DNA of 64,000 nucleotides from Chitinophaga flava (lineage in GTDB: Bacteria; Bacteroidota; Bacteroidia; Chitinophagales; Chitinophagaceae), in NCBI RefSeq assembly GCF_003308995.1, contig NZ_QFFJ01000001.1:1488001-1552000 (forward strand). Direction: 5' to 3'. The notes under the pieces are model-generated. The model had not been told where the DNA came from, ran no database searches, and saw only the letters and a program-made list of their open reading frames with translations. Of this stretch, positions 25,858 through 34,285 are shown piece by piece. Position 1 is the stretch's first letter. The number at the start of each line of letters is the position of its first letter. Made by a program: the position numbers and the translations under genes.

Positions 25858-27042
25858 TTATTTGATACCTCTGAACAGGCGGCTCCAGCGGATACCGTTT
25901 TCGCCATAACTCATCCAGATCAGCCAGGCCTTGCCTACTACGTGATCTTCCGGTACAAAACCCCAGAAACGGGAGTCAAGGGAATTATTGCGGTTATCCC
26001 CCATCATCCAGTAATAATTCATTTTAAATGTGTAGGAATCAGCAGGCTGGCCGTTGATGATGAACTTACCATCTTTTTTCTCCAGTGTATTGCCTTCATA
26101 CACGCGGATAATACGGTCGTAGATCGCGAAATTGCTGTCATCCAGTTTTACGGTAGCACCTTTCTTCGGAATATACAGTGGGCCGAAGTTCTCTTCAGTC
26201 CATTTGTAATGGGCCGTATCATGCGGGAATACCATGTTGTAGTTAAAGTCGATGTAGTTGGACTCTTCATACACTGTGACATTTTTCACGATAGGGAACT
26301 TCTTGAGGGCAGCCACATTTTCCGGAGTAAGGTTGTATACAAATTTATTATTGTCGAAAGTATACTCCGGACCGGTAATGCCCAGTTCCTCAAGACGGCT
26401 GCCATTCAGCTGGTCGCCGGAAGTTTCTACCACGTATTTGTGCTGGCTGGCCAAAGGTACCGGAGCAGCCTGACCGTTCACATATACTACACCATGCACA
26501 ATTCTGAGGGTGTCGCCGGCTTCCGCCATGCAACGTTTGATATAGTTTTCCCTTTTATCTACCGGACGATGAATGATCTGATAGGAGTTCTGTACTGCCT
26601 GCCAGCCATTCTGCCTTACCATGTTGTAATAGCTTGGATCCGGTGAATCAATGGCCACAGTGTCTCCCTCAGGGAAGTTAAACACTACTACATCATAACG
26701 TTTGATATCGGAGAAGCCCGGTAAACGTTTGTATTTCCACTTAATAGCTTCGGAGTAGGCTTTGGTAGACTTAGTGAACGGCATGGTATGATGCACAAAA
26801 GGCATAGCCAGCGGTGTCATTGGAATACGAGGGCCGTAACTGATCTTGCTTACAAAAAGGAAGTCATTTACAAGCAAGGTCTTTTCCATGGAAGGGGTAG
26901 GAATCGTATAGGCCTCAAAAATAAATGTGCGGATAAGCGTGGCTGCTATGATAGCAAAGATACCAGCGTCTAACCATTCTCTTGCCGTAGATTTTTTCTT
27001 TGGCTGACCTTCTTTATTTTTTTTCCAAAATGCCAGGTTCAT
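25858..27042 (-). CDS. lepB: Signal peptidase I
   Basis: A 394-aa inner-membrane protease of family S26. One membrane segment (about residues 27-45) precedes the catalytic Ser in PTPSMEKTL; the catalytic Lys lies in the YIKRCMAEAGD box, and the late box MMGDNRNNSLDSR is intact. Between boxes C and D is an insertion of about 150 residues, which makes the protein longer than E. coli LepB and is common in Bacteroidota. It cleaves signal peptides of exported proteins. Confidence 0.95.
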   Translation of the reverse strand: MNLAFWKKNKEGQPKKKSTAREWLDAGIFAIIAATLIRTFIFEAYTIPTPSMEKTLLVNDFLFVSKISYGPRIPMTPLAMPFVHHTMPFTKSTKAYSEAIKWKYKRLPGFSDIKRYDVVVFNFPEGDTVAIDSPDPSYYNMVRQNGWQAVQNSYQIIHRPVDKRENYIKRCMAEAGDTLRIVHGVVYVNGQAAPVPLASQHKYVVETSGDQLNGSRLEELGITGPEYTFDNNKFVYNLTPENVAALKKFPIVKNVTVYEESNYIDFNYNMVFPHDTAHYKWTEENFGPLYIPKKGATVKLDDSNFAIYDRIIRVYEGNTLEKKDGKFIINGQPADSYTFKMNYYWMMGDNRNNSLDSRFWGFVPEDHVVGKAWLIWMSYGENGIRWSRLFRGIK

Positions 27043-27073
27043 TCAAGTACGCTTAATTAGATGCTTAAAAAGG

Positions 27074-27081
27074 CAAATATA
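27074..27081 (-). promoter_or_regulatory. Candidate lepB -7 box
   Basis: On the minus strand this reads TATATTTG, a perfect TAnnTTTG box, 32 nt before the lepB ATG. There is no clear TTG 21-23 nt upstream, so support is partial. Confidence 0.4.
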
Positions 27082-27225
27082 ATATTCTGTTGTTAGTGAG
27101 TTGCTTTTCTAATGGAAAAGTTTTCTTAAAAATAGCTTAAATAGTACAGAAATAACTATTAAAACTAAAAATAATATTTTCTTACCTAGCTGAGAGGCTG
27201 CATTAATCCCGCAGGAAGCAGAGGG

Positions 27226-27879
27226 TTAACGGATAAGGGTATTGTCGAGAATACTGTTTATTTCCGTAGCACGATTGAGCACCATAAAATGGCCACCATC
27301 GCGGATTACATGCGTCGGTTTTACAAAACGGATCGGGAAAGGCAGGTCTTTGGCACCATGGATATGTACCAGATTTTCGGGTACCATTTCATTTTTCCAG
27401 TGCAGGATAGCATTAACGGCCCAACGCAGAAAGGTATAATCACGTTTGGAAAGATATTCTTTCACAAGTTGTCCTTCTTCCGGAGTTTCTAAGTTCAGAA
27501 ACTTTTTAACGATCAGGCTTCTACGCTGATACAGCAAGGAGTCGGGCAGCTGATGCAGCCGTAGTTTGCGCGCCCAGTTGTAGTAAGGTGGTTTTTCTGT
27601 AGTATGCTTGATGCTGGAGAGCAGGATGTTTTGTGCAACTGGTCTGATACGGGCGATCTCCAGGCTCATGATTCCGCCGAAGGAAACGCCCATTAAAGAA
27701 ACAGGCCCATCGGCCGTAATACCGTCTGCCATGCGGGCGGCATAACTGCTGATGGGCTCGTCGGGAAGCGGTTTTATCCACTTCAGATGATGTATATCAT
27801 AACCGGGCGGAAAACGCAGATTGTTGAAGATGCGTTCATCAGCGCCGAGGCCACTAATGAGATACAAATGTCTGGACAT
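27226..27879 (-). CDS. Alpha/beta hydrolase
   Basis: A 217-aa alpha/beta-hydrolase fold. It begins MSRHLYLISGLGADERIF, with the oxyanion-side SGLG, then carries the nucleophile elbow GVSFGG (Ser near 78). A late Asp in HGAKD and His in DGGHF complete the triad. I start at 27879, 10 nt after the response regulator gene ends, rather than upstream within it. The substrate is unknown. Cotranscription with the regulator suggests a role in its response, by inference only. Confidence 0.8.
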   Translation of the reverse strand: MSRHLYLISGLGADERIFNNLRFPPGYDIHHLKWIKPLPDEPISSYAARMADGITADGPVSLMGVSFGGIMSLEIARIRPVAQNILLSSIKHTTEKPPYYNWARKLRLHQLPDSLLYQRRSLIVKKFLNLETPEEGQLVKEYLSKRDYTFLRWAVNAILHWKNEMVPENLVHIHGAKDLPFPIRFVKPTHVIRDGGHFMVLNRATEINSILDNTLIR

Positions 27880-27889
27880 ATATTCAGAT

Positions 27890-29074
27890 TCAGGAACCTG
27901 CTTTTTTCTTTTCTCTGTTAGGCACCACAAAATCGTCCACATCATCAACGGTGATGGTTTTTCCGGAGAGGATCACCAGTCTTTCCACCACGTTGCGCAG
28001 TTCACGGATATTACCGGACCAGTTGTGGTTCTGTAATGCTTTCATGGCGTCTTTATCTATAGCCTTGCGGGCGATACCGTACTCATTACAAACGCTATCG
28101 AGGAAGTTGTCTACCAGGAGTGGCACATCTTCGCGGCGATCGTTGAGGGAAGCCACATGGATGAGGATAACACTCAGACGGTGGTAGAGGTCGAGGCGGA
28201 AATTTTTCTCTTCCACTTCCTTCAGCAGGTCTTTGTTGGTGGCAGCCACCACTCTTACGTCCACGCTGATTTCCTTATCGCCGCCTACGCGGGTGATTTT
28301 TCCTTCCTGCAGTGCACGCAGCACTTTGGCCTGTGCGCTGAGGCTCATATCGCCGATTTCATCGAGGAAAAGGGTACCACCGCTGGCCTGCTCAAATTTA
28401 CCAATTCGTTGTTTAACAGCGGAGGTAAAAGAGCCTTTTTCGTGGCCAAACAGTTCACTTTCTATCAATTCGCTGGGGATAGCGGCACAGTTCACTTCCA
28501 CCATCGGGCCGGAGGCGCGGTTGCTGCGCTCGTGGAGCCAGCGTGCCACCAGTTCCTTCCCTACACCGTTTTCACCGGTAATCAGTACGCGGGCATCCGT
28601 AGGCGCCACTTTTTCGATGGTTTCCCGGATTTTGAGGATGGGTGCAGAATCGCCGATCATTTCGGGCACCTTGTTCACTTTACGACGCAGGGTCTTGGTT
28701 TCAGTTACCAGTTTGGTTTTGTCCATTGCGTTGCGCAGCGTGATCAGGAGACGGTTCAGATCAGGTGGTTTGGAGATATAATCGTAGGCGCCCTTTTTCA
28801 CAGCATCTACGGCAGTGTCAATATTCCCGTGCCCGGACACCATAATGATGGGCACGTCCTGATTTATTTCCCTGGCTTTTTCGAGAAACTCCAGGCCATC
28901 CATTTTAGGCATTTTGATATCGCACAATACGGCATCGTATTGTTTACCCTGGTACATTTTAAACCCTTCCAAGCCATCCGCCGCCTCGTCTACTTTATAC
29001 CCTTCATAGCTCAGAATTTCGGTGAGTGTTTTACGGATGCTTTTTTCGTCGTCAATAATTAAAATGTTAGCCAT
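27890..29074 (-). CDS. NtrX-like response regulator with AAA+ domain, no DNA-binding HTH
   Basis: A 394-aa protein: receiver domain 1-120 with phospho-acceptor Asp52 (VLCDIKMP), then a sigma-54-type AAA+ domain with Walker A GENGVGKE (167-174) and Walker B GTLFLDEIGD (233-242). Two oddities stand out. The sigma-54 contact loop is GSFTSA (214-219) rather than GAFTGA, and the protein ends 40 residues after the GNIRELRN motif with no Fis-type HTH. It may therefore not act as a classic sigma-54 activator, and probably binds DNA through a partner or works through protein contacts. Confidence 0.85.
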   Translation of the reverse strand: MANILIIDDEKSIRKTLTEILSYEGYKVDEAADGLEGFKMYQGKQYDAVLCDIKMPKMDGLEFLEKAREINQDVPIIMVSGHGNIDTAVDAVKKGAYDYISKPPDLNRLLITLRNAMDKTKLVTETKTLRRKVNKVPEMIGDSAPILKIRETIEKVAPTDARVLITGENGVGKELVARWLHERSNRASGPMVEVNCAAIPSELIESELFGHEKGSFTSAVKQRIGKFEQASGGTLFLDEIGDMSLSAQAKVLRALQEGKITRVGGDKEISVDVRVVAATNKDLLKEVEEKNFRLDLYHRLSVILIHVASLNDRREDVPLLVDNFLDSVCNEYGIARKAIDKDAMKALQNHNWSGNIRELRNVVERLVILSGKTITVDDVDDFVVPNREKKKAGS

Positions 29075-29324
29075 AAGTGAGATTGAGATTTATACTACTG
29101 GTATAGTCCGGTAGCAATCAGCGCCAAAAATAAATGGAAATTTTGGATTTTAGGAGCCTCCGGCACTGCAGTAATTAAACTACTGCATCCATCAACTGTT
29201 TATATTTGCTAATTTTCCATGAGCAAAGGAAAAATACCGGAATCCGTGAATAGTCTACTAACTTTACGGGATAAATGAGTAATTTTATATACAAACGAAT
29301 ACAGATCTGTAATTCCTTCCGCAT

Positions 29325-30137
29325 ATGAACGATTTTTTGGATGAACTGAAGCGGAGACACCAATTGGCGGCAGCAAATGCTTACCCCGCAACCAGCGCTG
29401 TAAGTGAATTTGCCAACAGCCTGGTTAATTGGTTATTCCCGGAACATACCGGCCAGGTGATGGATGATGCTGTGTTGCTGGAGCAATATGGGCGCCAGCT
29501 GGAGATACAGCTGGAGTTGTTGTTGCAGCCGATGCAACATCAGTTACCAGAAAGCGCCGGTAATATCAGCCGTACTTTTATGAGTAAAGTACCGGTGATT
29601 TATGACGAACTGACAAAAGATGCCAATGCCATCTTTCAGGGAGATCCGGCGGCCACCTGTTTATACGAGGTAATACGGGCCTATCCGGGCTTTTATGCTA
29701 TCGCGTTTTACCGCATGGCCCATGCCCTGCATGAGCTGAATGTACCATTACTGCCCCGCATGATAACAGAGCTGGCGCATGCACGCACCGGCATAGACAT
29801 TCACCCGGGCGCCGTGATAGCACCCTTCTTTTGTATTGACCATGGCACCGGCATTGTGATCGGCGAAACCACCGTTATTGGCCAGCATGTAAAGCTGTAC
29901 CAGGGTGTGACGCTGGGAGCGCTCAGTATCGAAAAAACCATGGCCCGCAGCAAAAGGCACCCTACCATCGGCGACCATGTAGTGATCTATGCAGGGGCCA
30001 CCATCCTCGGTGGTGACACCATAATAGGCCACCACAGCGTAATTGGAGGCAACGTATGGCTGATCAGAAGTGTAGAGCCGTTTTCCCGGATCTATTACAA
30101 GGCAGAACATAAATATCTGGAAAGCAACCACGAATAA
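29325..30137 (+). CDS. cysE: Serine O-acetyltransferase
   Basis: A 270-aa enzyme. A helical N-terminal domain (1-150) is followed by the left-handed beta-helix of hexapeptide repeats (about 155-255) with the catalytic HPGAVIAPFFCIDHGTGIVIGET segment and the GVTLGAL turn. It acetylates L-serine with acetyl-CoA, the first step of cysteine synthesis. The gene is 9 nt upstream of cysM, forming the pair that completes the pathway. The N-terminal extension is longer than in minimal EpsC forms. Confidence 0.93.
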   Translation: MNDFLDELKRRHQLAAANAYPATSAVSEFANSLVNWLFPEHTGQVMDDAVLLEQYGRQLEIQLELLLQPMQHQLPESAGNISRTFMSKVPVIYDELTKDANAIFQGDPAATCLYEVIRAYPGFYAIAFYRMAHALHELNVPLLPRMITELAHARTGIDIHPGAVIAPFFCIDHGTGIVIGETTVIGQHVKLYQGVTLGALSIEKTMARSKRHPTIGDHVVIYAGATILGGDTIIGHHSVIGGNVWLIRSVEPFSRIYYKAEHKYLESNHE

Positions 30138-30146
30138 TTACCGATT

Positions 30147-31019
30147 ATGGCAACAATATTAGACCTCGTTGGCAATACGCCGATGGTGGAATTGCAACGT
30201 ATCCCGGAGAACCCGGATGTAAAAATCTATGCCAAACTGGAAGGCACCAATCCCGGTGGCAGCGTAAAAGACAGAGCCGCCTATGGTATGATCAAGGGTG
30301 CACTCGACCGGGGAGAGATCCGCTCCGGTACCCGCCTGATAGAAGCTACCAGCGGCAATACCGGTATCGCGCTGGCGATGATCGCCAATCTTTTTGGGAT
30401 AGAAATAGAACTGGTAATGCCCGCAGACTCCACCCAGGAGCGGGTGCAAACCATGCAGGCTTATGGGGCCAAAGTGATATTGGAAGAATCAATGGAGACT
30501 TCTATTGATTATGCCAATGCACAGGTAGCCAAAGGCGGGTATGTGATGCTCAACCAGTTTGCCAATGCCGACAACTACGGCATGCACTACAAAACCACCG
30601 GCCCGGAAATATGGCGTGATACAGCAGGTAAAGTCACCCATTTTGTAAGCGCCATGGGCACTACCGGCACTATTATGGGTGTGTCAAAATATCTGAAAGA
30701 ACAAAATCCTGCTGTACAAATTGTAGGCTGTCAGCCTACAGAAGGCTCTAAAATTCCCGGCATCCGCAAATGGCAGGAGGCTTATCTCCCTAAAATATTC
30801 GACAGATCAAGGGTAGACACCATCATGGACATCTCTGAGGAAGAGGCCAGAACCATGACCAGACGACTGGCCAAAGAAGAGGCTATTTTCTGCGGCATGA
30901 GCAGCGGCGGAGCAATCGCTGCCGCCATACGGCTCTCCCGGGAATTAAGCCAGGGCGTGATCGTCAGCATCATCTGCGACCGCGGCGACCGTTACCTGTC
31001 CAGCGACCTGTTTGCCTGA
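30147..31019 (+). CDS. cysM: Cysteine synthase B
   Basis: A 290-aa PLP enzyme of the beta-family. The Schiff-base Lys is in GGSVKDRAA, the substrate loop is EATSGNTGIA, and the phosphate-binding loop is GTTGTIMG. The short length and the KWQEAYLPKIFD segment point to the CysM type rather than CysK. It makes cysteine from O-acetylserine and sulfide (or thiosulfate). Cotranscribed with cysE and followed by a strong shared terminator. Confidence 0.92.
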   Translation: MATILDLVGNTPMVELQRIPENPDVKIYAKLEGTNPGGSVKDRAAYGMIKGALDRGEIRSGTRLIEATSGNTGIALAMIANLFGIEIELVMPADSTQERVQTMQAYGAKVILEESMETSIDYANAQVAKGGYVMLNQFANADNYGMHYKTTGPEIWRDTAGKVTHFVSAMGTTGTIMGVSKYLKEQNPAVQIVGCQPTEGSKIPGIRKWQEAYLPKIFDRSRVDTIMDISEEEARTMTRRLAKEEAIFCGMSSGGAIAAAIRLSRELSQGVIVSIICDRGDRYLSSDLFA

Positions 31020-31036
31020 TCAATACGGCACACAAC

Positions 31037-31075
31037 AAAAACGGCGAAGATGATCATCATCTTCGCCGTTTTTTA
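31037..31075. terminator. Bidirectional terminator between cysM and pdhB
   Basis: Perfect stem ACGGCGAAGATGA (31041-31053) / TCATCTTCGCCGT (31057-31069), with A's on the left and TTTTTT on the right. It serves the converging cysM (+) and pdhB (-) genes. Confidence 0.9.
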
Positions 31076-31090
31076 TATCCTGAAGGGAAA

Positions 31091-32074
31091 TTACTTCTTC
31101 ATATACATTACTTCCTTCACCAGTTTTACGGTACGCTCGATATCAGGGAGGTACAGTTTAACCAGGTTCGGTGCGTAGTGCATCGGTGCATCAGCCGCAG
31201 TGATACGGCGGATAGGTGCATCCAGGTAGTCGAAACCTTCTTTCTGGATACGATAAGTGATTTCAGAAGAAACGCTGGCGAACGGCCATTGTTCTTCTAC
31301 GATCACCAGGCGGTTGGTTTTCTTAACAGATTCCAGGATGGTGAACCAATCCAGCGGACGGATGGTACGGAGGTCGATCACTTCGGCTTCAATACCTTCT
31401 TTTGCCAGTTCCTCTGCTGCGCCCAGGGCTACTTTCATCATTTTGTTGAAAGAAACGATGGTCACATCTTTACCAGCGCGTTTGATGTCGGCTTTACCGA
31501 TAGGGATGATGTATTCCTCTTCCGGAACTTCACCCATATCACCATACATCACCTCACTTTCCATGAAAACAACCGGATCGTCGTCGCGGATAGCCGCTTT
31601 GAGCAAACCTTTGGCATCGTATGGATTGGAAACGGATATTACTTTCAGGCCCGGGATGTTGGCATAATAACTTTCAAAAGCAGTGGAGTGCTGAGCGCCC
31701 AGCTGACCGGCAGAACCGTTAGGTCCGCGGAAAACGATCGGGCAACCAATCTGTCCGCCACTCATGGCCAGCATTTTGGAAGCTGTGTTAAGGATCTGAT
31801 CTAACGCCAGGTTAGCGAAGTTCCAGGTCATGAATTCAATTATCGGGCGAAGGCCGTTCTGAGCAGCACCAACTCCGATAGCAGCAAAACCAAGTTCTGC
31901 GATCGGCGTGTCAATAACACGTTTTGGACCAAACTCATCCAGCATTCCCTGGCTCACTTTATAAGCACCATTATATTCGGCTACTTCCTCACCCATCAGG
32001 AGCACCCGTTCATCACGGCGAAATTCCTCCTGCATGGCTTCTCTTAAGGCTTGTCTGAAAGCTATCTGACGCAT
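31091..32074 (-). CDS. pdhB: Pyruvate dehydrogenase E1 component, beta subunit
   Basis: A 327-aa transketolase-like beta subunit starting MRQIAFRQALREAMQEEF. Visible hallmarks are GEEVAEYNGAYKVSQG, the DTPIAELGFAAIGVGAA block, FRGPNGSAGQLGAQHS and the C-terminal domain with VIDLRTIRPLDW. With the alpha subunit it decarboxylates pyruvate for acetyl-CoA formation. PdhA is not adjacent, which is common in this phylum. A branched-chain 2-oxoacid E1 beta is a less likely alternative. Confidence 0.92.
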   Translation of the reverse strand: MRQIAFRQALREAMQEEFRRDERVLLMGEEVAEYNGAYKVSQGMLDEFGPKRVIDTPIAELGFAAIGVGAAQNGLRPIIEFMTWNFANLALDQILNTASKMLAMSGGQIGCPIVFRGPNGSAGQLGAQHSTAFESYYANIPGLKVISVSNPYDAKGLLKAAIRDDDPVVFMESEVMYGDMGEVPEEEYIIPIGKADIKRAGKDVTIVSFNKMMKVALGAAEELAKEGIEAEVIDLRTIRPLDWFTILESVKKTNRLVIVEEQWPFASVSSEITYRIQKEGFDYLDAPIRRITAADAPMHYAPNLVKLYLPDIERTVKLVKEVMYMKK

Positions 32075-32306
32075 GCTATTCTTAATAAAGTTTGAAAGTT
32101 TAAGTGCCTGACTGTGGTAAGGCAGGGCAAAAATATTGTTTGTTGATGAAAAAGCAAAGGATTAATAATTAATATGACTGCTGACACACTTTATACCAAC
32201 AAGCCGCTGTTCATTTTTCATCAGCCCCGGAAAAGAAAATACAATCATTATAAAATATTTATATATTTATATTTTAATATCCTGATGCCATTTTCCATCA
32301 CCAGCT

Positions 32307-32927
32307 ATGATCACCTTAACTGTTCTCACCATCTGCTTTCTGACAGGACTTTCCTGCAAAATTAAAAAATTTAAAGCGCCGCTGACATTAGCGCTCACCT
32401 GGTACATCCATCTCATTTTCCTGGTCCTGTCAGTCATCTGCCTGTTCCTGATGCTCAATGATTATGGTTTTAAAGGCACCCAAACCGAGCGGGTGTTTTT
32501 CACCCTTTACGCCGGCACCGGCATGATCCTGTATGGCCTGAGCAAACCTGGCAACGATGCCAAACATGCCTATCTGATGGCATTTTTCGGGTTTCCCTTT
32601 GTACTACTGCTGGGGCTGATGATTCCGCCCCTGCGGATACTCACCATCGTGGCCGCGCTCACGCTCCTGTCGGACAGTGATTTCCACCGCTACAACATCG
32701 ACAACGACTATGCCGTTCAGGTCAAAACAAGCGGGATCCTTTCATCAGCGCCGGTTTACAGCCTGATCAGCGATAAATACTGGCTTTTTGAGAAAATCAC
32801 ACCAGGCATCATCCAACCACAGGGAGTAATTAAAAACCTCCGGATGACCCAAAAGGGAGCAGACAGTGTTCTGATACAGTGGGGTTACGGGAAAGTAAAG
32901 AAAGACACGGTGATTGTATTAGACTAA
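32307..32927 (+). CDS. Four- to five-TM membrane protein of unknown function
   Basis: A 206-aa protein with hydrophobic segments at about 1-18, 28-52, 62-80, 88-105 and 108-122, then a soluble C-terminal stretch of about 80 residues with beta-like strands (DSVLIQWGYG, KKDTVIVLD). The first half has an inner-membrane pattern. No recognised family. The gene stands alone between pdhB and the thiolase gene and ends at a strong bidirectional hairpin. Confidence 0.7.
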   Translation: MITLTVLTICFLTGLSCKIKKFKAPLTLALTWYIHLIFLVLSVICLFLMLNDYGFKGTQTERVFFTLYAGTGMILYGLSKPGNDAKHAYLMAFFGFPFVLLLGLMIPPLRILTIVAALTLLSDSDFHRYNIDNDYAVQVKTSGILSSAPVYSLISDKYWLFEKITPGIIQPQGVIKNLRMTQKGADSVLIQWGYGKVKKDTVIVLD

Positions 32928-32930
32928 CAT

Positions 32931-32975
32931 AAAAAATATAGGGTGACGGAAATATTTCCATCACCCTATATTTTA
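32931..32975. terminator. Bidirectional terminator
   Basis: A long stem AAAATATAGGGTGACGG pairs with CCATCACCCTATATTTT (about 32933-32974, one internal mismatch). It is flanked by A's and T's and serves the converging membrane-protein and thiolase genes. Confidence 0.85.
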
Positions 32976-32986
32976 AAATATTGTTT

Positions 32987-34159
32987 TTATACTTTTTCGA
33001 TGATCATAGCGCTGGCACCGCCGCCGCCATTGCAGATAGCAGCCACACCATAGCGGCTGTTGTTTTCGTGCAGGATGGAGTTGAGCGTTACCACGATCCT
33101 GGCTCCGCTGCAGCCGATAGGGTGTCCCATCGCGACAGCGCCACCCCATACGTTCACCTTGTCGAGTGACATACCCAGGTCTTTGGCATTAGCGATTGGC
33201 ACACAGGAGAAGGCTTCGTTTACTTCTGCAAAGTCCATGTCCTCAATTTTCAGGTTGGCTTTGGCCAGTGCTTTCTCTACAGCTTTTACCGGTGTGGTGG
33301 TAAACCATTCCGGCGCCTGGGAAGCATCAGCGAAACTAACGATTTTAGCCAGGGGCTTCAGTCCCAGTTCCTTTACTTTCTCCCCACTCACCAATACTAC
33401 TGCAGCTGCGCCGTCATTGAGATTGGAAGCATTGGCAGCAGTGATGGTACCATCTTTCTGGAAGGTGGGTTTCAGAGAAGGTACTTTTTCGAGGATCACT
33501 TTTTTGTAATCTTCATCTTCAGCTACCGTTACCACGTTTTTACCAGGTACTTCCACCGGCACCACTTCTTTTTTGTAAAATCCTTTTTCCCAGGCAGCAG
33601 CGGCACGACGATAACTTTCAATCGCATAAGCGTCCTGGTCTTCCCGGGTAATATGGTATTCTGTAGCGCAAAGCTCTGCAGCATTGCCCATGTGGAAATC
33701 CTTATACGGATCCCAGAGGCCGTCACGGATAATACCGTCGATTACAGTACCGGCGCCCAGTTTGTAACCAGTGCGGGCTTTATCGAGGTAAAAAGGTACA
33801 GCGCTCATATTTTCCATACCACCGGCCACAACAATATCATTATCGCCCAGCATAATGCTTTGGGCGCCCAGCATAATGGATTTCATACCTGAAGCACATA
33901 CCTTGTTGACAGTAGTGGCAGGCACTTTATTGGGTACACCAGCACCCAGACTGGCCTGGGTGGCAGGAGCCTGTCCCAGATTGGCGCTGATCACATTGCC
34001 CATATATACTTCATTCACCTGGGCAGCGTCTATACCAGCTCTTTCCAGGACGGCTTTGATAACAGTGGAACCCAGTTTAACAGCCGGAACGCCTGACAGC
34101 GCACCATTGAAACCTCCAATGGGCGTGCGGGCAGTAGCTACTATAAATACTTCTTTCAT
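32987..34159 (-). CDS. Acetyl-CoA C-acetyltransferase (thiolase)
   Basis: A 390-aa thiolase. The active Cys is in VNKVCASGMKSIM (near 88), the His in NEAFSCVPIAN and the second Cys in GHPIGCSGAR; the C-terminal GGGGASAMI loop is intact. Length and the ARTPIGGFNGALSG start fit a degradative or biosynthetic class II acetoacetyl-CoA thiolase. Stands alone, with no beta-oxidation partner nearby, so direction of use is not clear from context. Confidence 0.93.
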   Translation of the reverse strand: MKEVFIVATARTPIGGFNGALSGVPAVKLGSTVIKAVLERAGIDAAQVNEVYMGNVISANLGQAPATQASLGAGVPNKVPATTVNKVCASGMKSIMLGAQSIMLGDNDIVVAGGMENMSAVPFYLDKARTGYKLGAGTVIDGIIRDGLWDPYKDFHMGNAAELCATEYHITREDQDAYAIESYRRAAAAWEKGFYKKEVVPVEVPGKNVVTVAEDEDYKKVILEKVPSLKPTFQKDGTITAANASNLNDGAAAVVLVSGEKVKELGLKPLAKIVSFADASQAPEWFTTTPVKAVEKALAKANLKIEDMDFAEVNEAFSCVPIANAKDLGMSLDKVNVWGGAVAMGHPIGCSGARIVVTLNSILHENNSRYGVAAICNGGGGASAMIIEKV

Positions 34160-34200
34160 CTGATAAATAAGATTGATTTGGCAAGATTGATATAATCTAC

Positions 34201-34208
34201 CAAATATA
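34201..34208 (-). promoter_or_regulatory. Candidate thiolase -7 box
   Basis: Reads TATATTTG on the minus strand, a perfect TAnnTTTG box, 41 nt before the thiolase ATG. No clear TTG at the usual distance. Confidence 0.4.
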
Positions 34209-34258
34209 AGGAAAAGAAGCGTTACACGACATTTTCCACCGCTCCGGAGAAATTACCG

Positions 34259-34266
34259 TATGTTTG
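34259..34266 (+). promoter_or_regulatory. Candidate dnaG -7 box
   Basis: TATGTTTG fits TAnnTTTG. Transcription would start near 34273, leaving only about 13 nt before the GTG start codon of dnaG. The upstream element is weak (TTTTCC). Confidence 0.4.
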
Positions 34267-34285
34267 CAGTTGCATTGATCAGACT

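Noticed and set aside
27185..27225. TPP riboswitch (CTGAGAG text)
   Set aside because: Only the CTGAGA core is seen; the other conserved THI-box parts are missing and the flanking genes are not thiamine-related.
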